A stretch of DNA of 64,000 nucleotides from Palaemon carinicauda (lineage: Eukaryota > Arthropoda > Malacostraca > Decapoda > Palaemonidae), in NCBI RefSeq assembly GCF_036898095.1, contig NC_090730.1, forward strand, positions 23,074,121 to 23,138,120, read 5' to 3'. The position numbers and the translations under genes were made by a program. Positions 53,585 through 62,780 of this stretch are shown here, in pieces. The notes under the pieces are model-generated. The model worked only from the letters and a program-made list of their open reading frames with translations, was not told where the DNA came from and ran no database searches. The number at the start of each line of letters is the position of its first letter. Position 1 is the stretch's first letter.

Positions 53585-53989
53585 TTCCATAACCTTTTTA
53601 ATCTTTCTCTTGAAATGTTTTTATTGTTGTTTTTTGGGTTGTCCGGAAGGCTAAGAAGCCTTTCGCATCCTGGTTGATTTGGCGGGTGATCAAAGTCATT
53701 TCTTGAGAAGCGCCTAGATTAGGGGTTTTGATGAGGTCCTGTTGTATGGGTTGCAACCCTTGATACTTCAGATCCTAGGGGTCGATCAGCATCCTGAGAG
53801 GATCGCAAGGCTCCGTAAGGAAGACGTACTTAAAAAGGCAGAGTAATTGTTCAAGTCGACTTCCTTACCAGGTACCTATTTATTTTGTTTTTGTTATTTT
53901 GATAACTTCTAAAATGAAATAAAAATTCTTAGCTCATAATAATGTAAACATATAGTGCTGGTCTCTACCCACCCCCCTGGGTGTGAATC

Positions 53990-54086
53990 AGCTATTATAA
54001 TCACCGGCTAAGTTAAATATTAAAAAAATTTATTTTTATAATAAAATAAATTTTTGAATACTGTATACTTACCCGGTGATTATAAA
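53990..54086 (+). repeat. Internal complementary region of element H
   Basis: First half AGCTATTATAATCACCGGCT...AAATATT is the complement of the left end (47,812-47,850). The second half, ATAATAAAATAAATTTTTGA onward, is the complement of the right end (54,280-54,322), except for a short CTGTA difference. It is the template expected to join the ends during circle formation. Confidence 0.85.
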
Positions 54087-54131
54087 TTAAAGGACCCTCC
54101 CTTCCTCTCCAATAGAGACGCAGTGGAACGA

Positions 54132-54291
54132 GGAGAAAATTGAGTTCTTTGTTTACATTGAGTACTGGGTATCTGGACGACAGATGGCGCTGTTGGGCAC
54201 ACCCGCAACCTGTGTAGCGATCGCTGGCGAATTTTACCTTAGAGTTTTCTGTCGAGCAACAGAGTTGCAGCTATTATAATCACCGGCTAAG
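54132..54291 (+). repeat. Right ITR of element H
   Basis: Reverse complement of 47,823-47,982, from GAGAAAATTGAGTTCTTTGT to ATAATCACCGGCTAAGT. No mismatch was noticed by eye. Confidence 0.93.
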
Positions 54292-54376
54292 TATATTCAA
54301 AAATTTATTTTATTATAAAAATAACATTTTTTTTTAAATCACAATTTTTGCTAATAAATCAAATATTTTAAATATA

Positions 54377-54545
54377 TAACTTCCCTGGTAGTTACATATA
54401 TATAGCTTGAATCCCGCGTTTCGACGCGGCATGACAGAAATTCAAAATTCGTGGCGATCGCCGCCTTGACAGTAGGTGGTCATATATGAGCGCCATCACT
54501 CGTAGGTTATTAGAACCATTCCCAACATCTTCAGAAATTCTCTGT
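54377..54545 (+). repeat. Left ITR of element I
   Basis: It pairs with 60,700-60,858: TGGTAGTTACATATATATAG, ATCCCGCGTTTCGACG, GAGCGCCATCACTCGTAG and TTATTAGAACCATTCCCA are shared with the complement of the right end. Confidence 0.85.
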
Positions 54546-55296
54546 CGTTGATCGAGTCAACACCTCGGGAATTCTTTTCGTGGATATATTACTTTATTCT
54601 ACAATTTGGTGAAGTACCTTTTGTCTGATTATTGTTAAGAGCTTTCGCTGCCTTTCTACTATCGAAGATATTATATAGGATAGTTTTTTTGCGGGTCTAA
54701 CTTGGACAGTTCAAGTGAACTTGATTTCAAACAAAGATGTCCAGACCCAGTAATGGCTCTTTTGTTGTTAAACTTTGGTTGTGGGGCTAGACCAGCTTTC
54801 GAGCTGCTCTTTCTTCCCGCACTGTAATTAACAGGGATCATGTATGTATTTGTTTTCGTTCCTTGCTTGTATTGAGGGATCAAAGATTTTTTCCCCCTAC
54901 TTTATTAACGAACAACTCTTAAAGTTATAATGGAAGGAAGACATTTTCTACATTAAACATTGTGATGTTATTATTTTGTAACGTAACTCTTAGCAGAGCG
55001 GAATGTGATTACCTTGTAGGTATTCAGTCCGTCTTCGTGATGAATTCACAGTCCTGTGACGTAATGCACTTAGTATGACTTGCATTTTGTGAATTATTTT
55101 CTTTCTTGCAAGAAATTTTTAAAATATTAGCTTTCTAAGCATAAACATGTTTATAATGTAGGGAAATATATTATTTTCAATTATATATTTGTTCTATTAG
55201 TATATTTCCCTTAGTCAATTTTCGTTGAGATTTTTCCGAGCGTACATTCATTTTACGCTCGAGTATTTCTAAGGGAGATGTCAGGTATTAAACAAT
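54546..55296 (+). other. AT-rich leader region of element I
   Basis: Corresponds to the place where gag should begin, but no zinc module or sustained ORF is seen. A short ATG frame near 54,737 stops quickly. Confidence 0.5.
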
Positions 55297-55711
55297 TATT
55301 TTTGTTTCACAATACTTGTATCGTTATTTAATATTTCGATTTTGAGAATACTAATATTATTCATTTATCCTATTGTATTTTCATTCCTGCCCTTGACTAA
55401 AGAGAATATTCTCTCGCAACGAGCAGATCTATTATGATCTAATGTGAGTTAGTTTAAAGAGCTAGTGTTCAATGGCACATATAATGATGCAATGCAGTCA
55501 AGCTACTATATGTAATACTCTTGTCAATCGTTATTTTTTTTTCACAATTACAGGTATCGTTATTTTATATTTCGATTTTGAAAATATTTATATTAATCAC
55601 ATATTCTATTGTATTTTCTTTCTAGTCCTTGACGAAAGAGTATAATCTCTCGTAACGGGTAGGTCTATTAAGATCTAATGTGAAATAATTAAAAGTGCTA
55701 GTATTCTGTGT
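55297..55711 (+). repeat. Two diverged ~180-bp direct repeats
   Basis: 55,297-55,470 and 55,530-55,711 share CAATACTTGTATCGTTATTT / CAATTACAGGTATCGTTATT, ATATTTCGATTTTGA, CTATTGTATTTTC, CCTTGAC(T/G)AAAGAG and TAT(G/T/A)ATCTAATGTGA. Divergence indicates an old duplication. Confidence 0.75.
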
Positions 55712-55714
55712 CAG

Positions 55715-57960
55715 TGCAGTGGAGGGTGCGTTCGTTCGTGTCCGTCATAATCCCAGCCGGGGACCTCTTCCATGCTCCCCAAGCCCTGGGAGAAGGAAAG
55801 TCAAAAGGCAAAAGGATATGACAGACCTTGATTAGCGAACGAACGTCCCCTCGAACAATCATGTGAACAATGTACAGATCGCTCCATCTTAATAGTAAAA
55901 GCGAGGTTAAAATGTATGCGTCTTCATCGGACGCAAAAATCGCGACGTGCTTGGAGCCAACCACTACGTTCTAAACCACGCAAGACACGTATGTCTCCTA
56001 ATAAACCCTCCTTCAGTGATTGTTGTTCACCGGAGGTGTTCCTTTCGGACTAAAACTACGTGTCAGCACCGAAACAATTGCGTAAGACGCATAGTCCTTC
56101 AGATGAAGAAGGTGCTCAGTTTACGTCTCACAACAATCAATACACGATTCAGATCGCGCACAAGGCGTGCTAGAAGTATCGACAGTTGACGATACCTCTC
56201 AGCGATCACTACATAGTTCAGTTAGAGCACACGACGCTCATTATATATCGGAATTGTCAGAATTAAAGAGGTCTATTTCGTCTCTGTTTACGCTTACGAT
56301 TCTCGGGCAGAAAAAATACACCTAAAAGAATCTAAGCACAGCGATAGACCAAGAAAACGGTCTTCCGATAGTATTGGACAGCATAGTTCTCCGATACTCA
56401 GCAACGCTCCCTCCCAGCGATCAGCTCGCGTTGCGGCAAGCGTTAGGACGGATGCATGCGGCAGTCTGGTCTCTTCCTCATGGCAGTCGCAGATACCAGT
56501 CTGGTCTCTCCTTCACGGCAGACGCAGATGCCAGTCTGGTCTCTCGGGGGAGATCTCTCACAACAATCGATACATACAAGTATCGACAGTTGACGATACC
56601 TCTCTGCGAAACGCTCCCTCGCAGCGATCAGTTCGCGTTACGGCAAGTGTTCGGACGGACGCATGCGGCAGTCTGGTCTCTTTCTCACGGCAGTCGCAGA
56701 CACCAGTCTGGTCTTTCCTTCACGGAAGACGCAGACGCCAGTCTCGTCTCTCGGGGGAGATCTCTCACAACAATCGATACATAGAAGTATCGACAGTTGA
56801 CGATATGCAGCAGTCTGGTCTCTCCCTCACGGCAGACGCAGACAATGCAGCAGACACACGACACGGCGGACGCAGCAATCTGGACGCATGCAGCAGTCTG
56901 TAAACTCACGGCAAAGTGGATGCACACGGCAGTCTGGACATATACTGGACGCATGCAGTCAGGTTTTATCACACGTCACTGTAGACAAACAGTTGTCTCT
57001 TCTTTGGGATTGACTGGGCGCGCTTCCTCACGGCTTGCGGCAAACTCACGGCATTCGGGACTCATGCATTAGACTGATACCTCTTATGGAAACATACAAC
57101 AGTCTCAATCTAGACCCATGATGGACTCATATGGTCGGGACTTGTCCTCGCAACAGGATAGACAAGTTTTTTATCTCTCCTTTGCAATTTTTTGAACTCA
57201 CAACTAACGCTCCCTCGCTTCACGCTGTTGACATACAACATGCTGAACGCACGCGTTCAAGATTTTCACTCACATGAGTTTACAGATGTTGCTCCCTTAC
57301 AGCAGGATGATCTTATGCTAGAAGCACTAGAACCTGTCTCTCCCTCGAGGCTTACAGTGCTTAAACGTGATACTTCTTCGCAACTGGACGATATCCTTCA
57401 CAAGATTTCTTCCAGACATGATGAATTATTTTTGGAAGATAATAACTGTCACAATGACGAGATTTTGTCTCTTACTCATTCGAATCTGGGAATCGATGTT
57501 CCATTAGCCAAATTAGAATCTCAGGATTCATTACAGTCAACTGATTAAAAAAGAAAAAAAAATAGAAAAATATGGTTCTGGCTAGATGGGTTAAGAGAGT
57601 TTTCTCAACTCTCAACCAATGGATGTCCAAGAGCAAGGTTCTAGGGAAGGGCTCCTTTTTTCTTTTCCTCACTCAGGTCAACCATGAGCAAGTTGTAGTT
57701 TATGTGGTCCAATTCTGAAATGGACCATCGGCTGAAGTAAACTTTTAGACAATAAAAGTCTTCAGCCTTATGGACTGGACTCTCAGAACTCTCGCAGAAG
57801 CCACAGACCCTAGAAACAAGGCTCAGATACATCTGATTGCCTGTTTGGTTAAGGCCTAGAGGGATGGCCCCATCGAACTTTCCGCCCTTTTCATGGCAGG
57901 AGTTCTTAAAAAGAGAACTCAGAGGATTGCGACTGGAGGTCAAACTTGCAGATTCTCAAG
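55715..57960 (+). pseudogene. gag-like ORF remains of element I
   Basis: The block at 55,725-55,860 aligns with 48,675-48,805 of H gag (GGGACCTCTTCCATGCTCCC versus GGGACCTCTTGCAAGCTCCC). A 207-bp repeat region and a Gln/Asp-rich open frame (57,192-57,548, DVAPLQQDDLMLEALEPVSP) follow. Near 57,575-57,660 there is a match to the H segment around GEWLQSKKSLGKTAF. After 57,880 a trace of the AGVLKKR block (H: SGVLKKRENLCSF) remains. Many stops occur between these blocks. Confidence 0.65.
56404..56810 (+). repeat. Tandem 207-bp repeat in gag of element I
   Basis: ACGCTCCCTCCCAGCGATCA (56,404) recurs as ACGCTCCCTCGCAGCGATCA (56,611), followed by CGGCAGTCTGGTCTCT and GGGGGAGATCTCTCACAACA in both. 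The unit is 207 bases (69 codons), so one frame is open across both units. Partial further copies occur before 56,220 and after 56,800. Confidence 0.85.
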
Positions 57961-57989
57961 ACAACAAACCGAATAAATAAGTGAGAAGT

Positions 57990-58500
57990 TTTATGCCTCC
58001 CATGTTGTCTATACCCCTGGAGCTGACAACAGTCCACTCAGGAGACAAGGCAGCAGCTCTTTAAGAACAAGTGAGCCTTTTGCTGTCAAAATCATTCATA
58101 GTAATGTAGAGGACACCTCTTAGGAGGGGTTTTACAGCATACTTTTCCTAGTCCCGAAAAACGGGGGGGGGGGGGGGGTGAAAACATGTTCTAGACGTCA
58201 GTCCATTGTACACATAAAGGGAGTAAGGTTTTTTCTTTGTACCTGGACCACTCAGAGCAGAATCACAAGTAAAGTGTCTGGAAGCTCTTCAAAGGATAAT
58301 GCCCTTAACTCAACAGTTAGGTCTGATGGTAACCTGGCCAAATCTCAACTAACACCCTCACATAATTTAATTTTTCTGGGGATGATAGTCGGTTCAGTTC
58401 GTGTTCAAGGCGCTCCGGAAATGTCGCAAGGACTTTCCCCTGGTGGTCACCCGGCTACGGTTGACGATCCCTCGCAGCAATCAGCACACGGTTAAGTTCG
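57990..58500 (+). pseudogene. RT remnant of element I
   Basis: Only the beginning of RT survives: LFLVPK near 58,141, then a run of 16 G at 58,163-58,178 at the position of the TGGWRP codons of H, then VLDVS-like sequence near 58,186. The catalytic box is missing. After about 58,400 the sequence turns gag-like. Confidence 0.6.
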
Positions 58501-58639
58501 CACGCTTCATGTGTCTGGTCTGTCTAAACTAGAGAAGTCGATTTCGTCCCTGTTTGATGAATACGATTTGCGACAGGGATCTATGAATAGAGTCCTTGAG
58601 GGAATGACACATAAATATCAAAGAGCTAGTGGCCATTCA

Positions 58640-59075
58640 CCAAGCCCTGATTACTCACTTCATAGAAAGGGAGAATAACGTCAAGAGGGTTCTTCTCAGC
58701 AGAAGAAGGCAAGTTCTTACTGCAGAATGGACCCTACATCACGAGGTGTCACCAACCTTTGGATGATTGTGGGGTCAACACTCGATAGACCTCTTCGCCT
58801 CACAAATGACATAGAGGTTGCCAGTATTTTGCTCTCCAGTACCAGACCAAGAAGCAGTCACACTGGACCCTTTTCTTCTGAACTGGGAAGGTCTAAACGT
58901 GTACGCTTTTCCTCCATTCAAGATCCTGGACGAGTCCTGATAAGATTCAGGGATTCGGCCAACGTCCGCATTACCATGATAGCTCCTTTTTTGGTCTATG
59001 AGACATTGGGTTGCGGAGATAATGGAGTGGCTGGTAGATACCCCCAGATCATGACCACTATTAATGTTGATTAAT
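58640..59075 (+). pseudogene. Methyltransferase-like module remnant of element I
   Basis: CAGAATGGACCCTACATCAC at 58,722 matches CAGAATGGACCCTCCACAAG of H. ATAGACCTCTTCGCCTCA (58,782) and CTCCAGTACCAGACCAAGAA correspond to the IDLFAT and SPIPDP parts, and TACGCTTTTCCTCCATTCAA to YAFPPFK. Indels disrupt the frame. RNase H before it is largely deleted. Confidence 0.7.
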
Positions 59076-59099
59076 CTGAGTAGTACATATTTAGAGTAC

Positions 59100-59901
59100 G
59101 GTGCAGGAATAATAAATTTTCCTCTACCAATACCTCTATAGCCAATCTAGCAGAGTTTTTCTGTTGTATCTACGTACAAAAGAGAAGCTAGCTATGCCTT
59201 GCATCAGGGGTTACCTCAGCATATTAACCTCTGTCTTTCGTAACCGACACATTGGCGTGTCAGGTAACAAGGATCTCTCAGACCTCATTAGATCTTTTGA
59301 GACGAACAAGAGGAAGGACAATCCAACCTCCTTATGGAATCTAGATGTAGTCCTGGCCTTTTTAACCTCAAGTAGGTTTGTACAGTTGGACAAGACATCT
59401 TGGAAGTATCTTACCAAGAAGACTTTTTCCTAATTTCTTTGGCTGTAGTAAAAAAATTAGGAGAGTTAAAAGCCATCAGCAAGAAGATGGGCTTTAATAG
59501 AGACTATGCAATTTGCTCCCTTCAGCTAGGCTTTCGTTTCAAAGATGAGACAGACAGCCTCTGATGCTCAGTTAAAAAGCCCTCTTTGCCTTTATCAAAG
59601 AATACCCTGGCTTTTTTCATTAAGGATTTAATAAGGGAAACTCTCCAAGATTGAGTAAGAAGTTTTCCCTATCCTTAAGGTAAAACCACACAAGGTTAGA
59701 GCTGTAGCAATTTCTATGACTTACAAACACAATAGGTCAATGAAGTCAATTTTGGAGCCTACTTTCTGATGGAGTAAATCAACCTTCACAGACTGCTATC
59801 TCAAAGGTGTCCAGACCCAGTATGAGGATTACTATTCCCTGGGTCCGTACGTTACCTCTGGCTTCGTAGTTGGAGAAGGGTCTACTGCCTCTTCCCTATA
59901 A
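59100..59901 (+). pseudogene. tyrosine recombinase (YR) remnant of element I
   Basis: Clear homology to H YR. IRGYLSILTSVFRNRHIG (H: IKGYRSMLASVFRHRGLD), DLSDLIRSFETNKRK and SLWNLDVVLAFL are open in 59,164-59,433. The region around the catalytic Arg is altered (KKLGELKAIS near 59,450), the H-x-x-R box reads PHKVRAVAIS near 59,690, and the end matches SFVVGEGSTAS with a stop at 59,899-59,901. Stops and deletions make it inactive. Confidence 0.75.
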
Positions 59902-59937
59902 CTTATATACCCTTGCCTTTTTTTTTTCTTGTACTTG

Positions 59938-60475
59938 TTCACAGCTTGTTTGCGAGGGTTGTCGCAGCCTTCCGTCAGTCTCTGTTGCAAGTCAAGTTAG
60001 TTTTAATGCGTTCACAGTTTGTCTGTGAGGCTTGTAGCAGCCTTCCGTCAATCTGGGATACAAATCAAATTAGTTTTAATATGGAGTAGGTGGTCAAAAT
60101 CAGTATCATTGGCTATGCCAGGTTTGCAAGTGTGGTGGTCTAGCCACTCTAAGGGTCGTGGACCTTGTGGCAGCCCCAAGAGACTTTTCAGCCACCTGAG
60201 TGGATCACTGAGTCTCTTAAGGAATGCAGGCGAAATGAGGCAGTATCATTTTTAAAGCCAGCTTCCTTATCAAGTTAGAACGCCAGAATCAGTATCCTTG
60301 GTTTTGCCAGGTTTGCAAGGGTGGTGGTCTAGCCACGCTAAGGTCGAGGACCTTGTGGCAACCCCAAGAGACTTTTACAGCCCACTGAGTGGATCGCTGA
60401 GTCTCTTAAGGAATGCAGGCGAAATGACAGTATCATTGTGAAGCCAGCTTTCTTATCAGGTTAGAACCAGATTGT
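59938..60475 (+). repeat. Direct duplications in the 3' untranslated region of I
   Basis: A unit of about 72 bases (TTCACAGCTTGTTTGCGAGG, then TTCACAGTTTGTCTGTGAGG) occurs at 59,939 and 60,011. A unit of about 189 bases (AATCAGTATC(A/C)TTGG...GCCAGGTTTGCAAG) occurs at 60,097-60,285 and 60,286-60,475. They are imperfect, so old. Confidence 0.8.
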
Positions 60476-60557
60476 TAGTACTACTATTGTAGTTATTAAT
60501 AATTATATGAATTCCCAATGGGATGAGGTTTTCCACCCACCACCAATGGTGTGAATC

Positions 60558-60893
60558 AGCTATATATATGTAACTACCAGGGAAGTTACATATTTAAAAA
60601 TGGTATTTCTATTATAAAATAAATTTTTAAGTATACTTACCTGTTAGTTACATATATAGAAGGGCCCTCCCTCCTCCCCTCTGAAAACAGAGACATCGAA
60701 TTTCTGAAGATGGTGGGAATGGTTCTAATAAACTACGAGTGATGGCGCTCATGTATGACCATCTACTGTCATGGCGACGATCGCCACTAATTTTTAATTT
60801 CTGTCGTGCCACGTCGAAACGCGGGATTTAAGCTATATATATGTAACTACCAGGTAAGTATATTTAAAAATTTATTTTATAACAAAAATACCA
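60558..60893 (+). repeat. Internal complementary region and right ITR of element I
   Basis: The ICR (60,558-60,660) joins the complement of the left end (GTAACTACCAGGGAAGTTAC) with that of the right end (TATAAAATAAATTTTTAAGT). The right ITR covers 60,700-60,858, and the terminus is near AAAAATACCA at 60,893. Confidence 0.8.
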
Positions 60894-61006
60894 TGTTTTT
60901 GATCAAATGACTTGAAATTTTTATATGATGAAGGTTTTATATACTATATGTCTAAAACATATATAGAAATGGTGTATTTTGAATAATTAAAAAAAAAAAT
61001 GGAGGA

Positions 61007-61023
61007 CATAGCGGACGGTCCCC
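61007..61023 (-). repeat. Right TIR of transposon K
   Basis: CATAGCGGACGGTCCCC is the complement of the left TIR with two differences. It is followed by TTCA, where TTAA is expected. Confidence 0.7.
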
Positions 61024-61027
61024 TTCA

Positions 61028-62240
61028 GTATGTTTTCAATAAGTTAACGTGTACCTTCCTTTGGCTTTTCTTTCTTCCTTGGGTTTCGATAATGTAGGTC
61101 AAGTCACTGATCTTTTCCAAGATTCAGAATGGTCCTTGAAACTTGTTGGTGAGAGGGAATCTCCTTATCGGTAAGAAAACCAACACCTGTTGTCCTATCG
61201 CGAACTGTCTGTCCTTACTTTTCATATCAAACCTTTTCTCCACTTTTCCTTGACTCGTTTTCAGGTTTTCGAGGGAACATTTCCTTATCTTGACATATTC
61301 TCCATCCGTTTCCTCTCGATCTTTCCATTTTTCTGCCAACATTTTAATCGGTCCTCTTACTTCTCGTCCAATCACCATTTCATTCGGGCTACATCCCATG
61401 CTTTCTTGATAAACATCGCGTACCTCAAATAAAATTAACAGTAGTCCGATGCCCCATTCATCTCCTGTTTCGTTGCAGTACTTTTTTAACATACTCTTTA
61501 GGCTTTGATGAAATATCTCTAATGAACCTTGGCTCTCCAGGTGATAGGCAGTAGACAGTTGTCGTCTCACATCCAATAGTTTCATCATGTCCTGAAACAA
61601 TTTTGACGTGAAATTTGTTCCTCGGTCACTCTGAACGATTTCTGGAATACCAAACTTGGTAAAAAAGTCTAGTAACTTCTCGGCGATTATTTTGGCACTG
61701 ATGTTCCTTATGGGTATGGCTTCTGGGTAACTCGTCACTGGACACATTAAAGTTTACATATATTCATGGCCTTTTTTCGTTCTCGGTAATGGTCCCACAA
61801 TGTCGATCATTACCTTGCTGAAGGGTTCTCCATGTACTTCAATTGGGTGTAAGGGAGCCTTCTTGATGTACTCGTTAGGCTTTCTAGCCATCTGACAAAC
61901 GTGACATGTACGGCAAATCTGGCTCACATCCTTATACGTGCCAGGTAAAAAAAAGTGTTTCATAATCTTCTCCGTCGTCTTCCTTATTCCCATGAGTTCC
62001 ATCTCATGCGCTACGGCCATCACCTGTCTTCTCAGTAGTGCGGGAATCAATATCTGACGTATATCCCCCATTCGGCATTCCCAGGGATATCGGCGGGACT
62101 ATGCTTTCTCATAAGCAATCCAACCTTTAGGTAATAACAGGTGGGAGACTGCTGCACCGCCATCTGATCCACCACACCGTACAATAAGTCTGTTAACGGT
62201 GCAGCCTTCTGTTGCAATCCTATCAGATTTTCCTACTCAC
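61028..62240 (-). pseudogene. Ty3/gypsy integrase, one to few stops
   Basis: Read leftward: LLMRKHSPADIP-like entry, the zinc-binding region (AHEMELMGIRKT...HFFLPG...CRTCHVCQ, in which the second His of the HHCC motif seems replaced), and the core with D in VMIDIVGPLPRTKKGHEY. After a stop at 61,751-61,753 the core continues with PEAIPIRNISAK, D in IVQSDRGTNFTSK, and E in SQGSLEIFHQSLKSMLKKYC. The C-terminal region is KFQGPF, a stop, then DLTYIIET and KVHVNLLKTY, just before the K insertion. All three catalytic residues remain. The family is the fish/crustacean gypsy group with integrase before RT. Confidence 0.85.
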
Positions 62241-62452
62241 GTGTCTTACTTCGAATGCTGAGTTTTCTATTTCTTCCAAATCCATTGCTTCCCTGTCTGT
62301 CTGTTCATTCGTCTGTCGTTCCTCTTCTCTCGGGCTCTCTCCTCTTGCATACCATCAGGGGAATCCTCTTCTGTAAATAAATCCTCTTAAGTTCATCGCT
62401 CCTTCGGTTTCTCTGTCTTCTGCTGCCACTTCCTTTTTCATACTCCTAGTTG

Positions 62453-62780
62453 TCACACAACTAGGAAACAGGTACAGGTAGTCCTTCTCGAGTTCAGTCG
62501 TAGGACTATACTGTACTTCAGTTGTTTCTCTGTTACAATGGGATAAGGCACTAATGGTGCTCCATTAACTTCATTTCCCAGTAGGACTTCCACTCCTTTG
62601 ACAGCCAATGAATTCTTTACCACAAAATCAAAATGACCTGTCACCAACTTGCATGAGAATTTTAAATGGCAAATAGGAGTAACTTGCTCACCTCCTATTC
62701 CCTTCAAAATGACCGAGTCTCCTCGGGTGTACAACTCATGTCACCACTCTATGATTAGATCCTGTGTCGTGCAATATCTT
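62453..62780 (-). pseudogene. Ty3/gypsy aspartic protease region, decayed
   Basis: The active-site motif reads LVKILHDTGSN with DTGS at about 62,759-62,770. It is followed, after stops and a frame change near 62,735, by an open stretch to 62,453 with SLAVKGVEVLLGNEVNGAPL, matching the end of such proteases (LLGND-type). It sits between gag and integrase. Confidence 0.72.

Larger units (their letters stand above)
47806..54322 (+). mobile_element. DIRS-like retrotransposon H, apparently intact
   Basis: A 6.5 kb element with left ITR, gag, RT-RNase H-methyltransferase-like ORF, YR ORF, ICR and right ITR. All three ORFs are uninterrupted and overlap (gag/RT by 185 bases, RT/YR by at least 295). 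The ITRs appear identical over 160 bases. It belongs to a second DIRS family, with its relative I immediately downstream. It inserted into transposon K. It is the only candidate for an active element in the window. Confidence 0.92.
54363..60893 (+). mobile_element. DIRS-like retrotransposon I, decayed relative of H
   Basis: Left ITR (about 54,377-54,545), decayed gag, RT, methyltransferase-like and YR remnants in the same order as H, ICR and right ITR. ITRs are clearly similar (roughly nine in ten positions by eye) but no longer identical. It starts only about 40 bases after the right end of H, both being inside transposon K. Internal duplications and a displaced gag-like segment indicate rearrangement. 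Confidence 0.85.
46748..61023. mobile_element. DNA transposon K (TTAA-type), ~1.2 kb, carrying two DIRS elements
   Basis: Inverted termini GGGGACTGTCCGCCATG (46,748) and the complement GGGGACCGTCCGCTATG (61,023) match at 15 of 17 positions. They are flanked by TTAA (46,744-46,747) and TTCA (61,024-61,027), consistent with a duplicated TTAA in which one base changed. The gypsy reading frame continues across the site when K is ignored. Without DIRS elements H and I, K is about 1.2 kb (46,748-47,805, 54,323-54,362, 60,894-61,023) and lacks a transposase, so it is non-autonomous. TTAA targets are typical of piggyBac and Kolobok; I cannot decide which. Confidence 0.65.

Noticed and set aside
56374..56784. 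136-codon frame as a new repeat protein
   Set aside because: It is two 69-codon units created by the 207-bp duplication within the decayed gag of element I; sequence before and after is broken.
61124..62071. Integrase and neighbouring gag as an endogenous retrovirus
   Set aside because: No envelope gene or LTR is seen; domain order and motifs fit a Ty3/gypsy retrotransposon.
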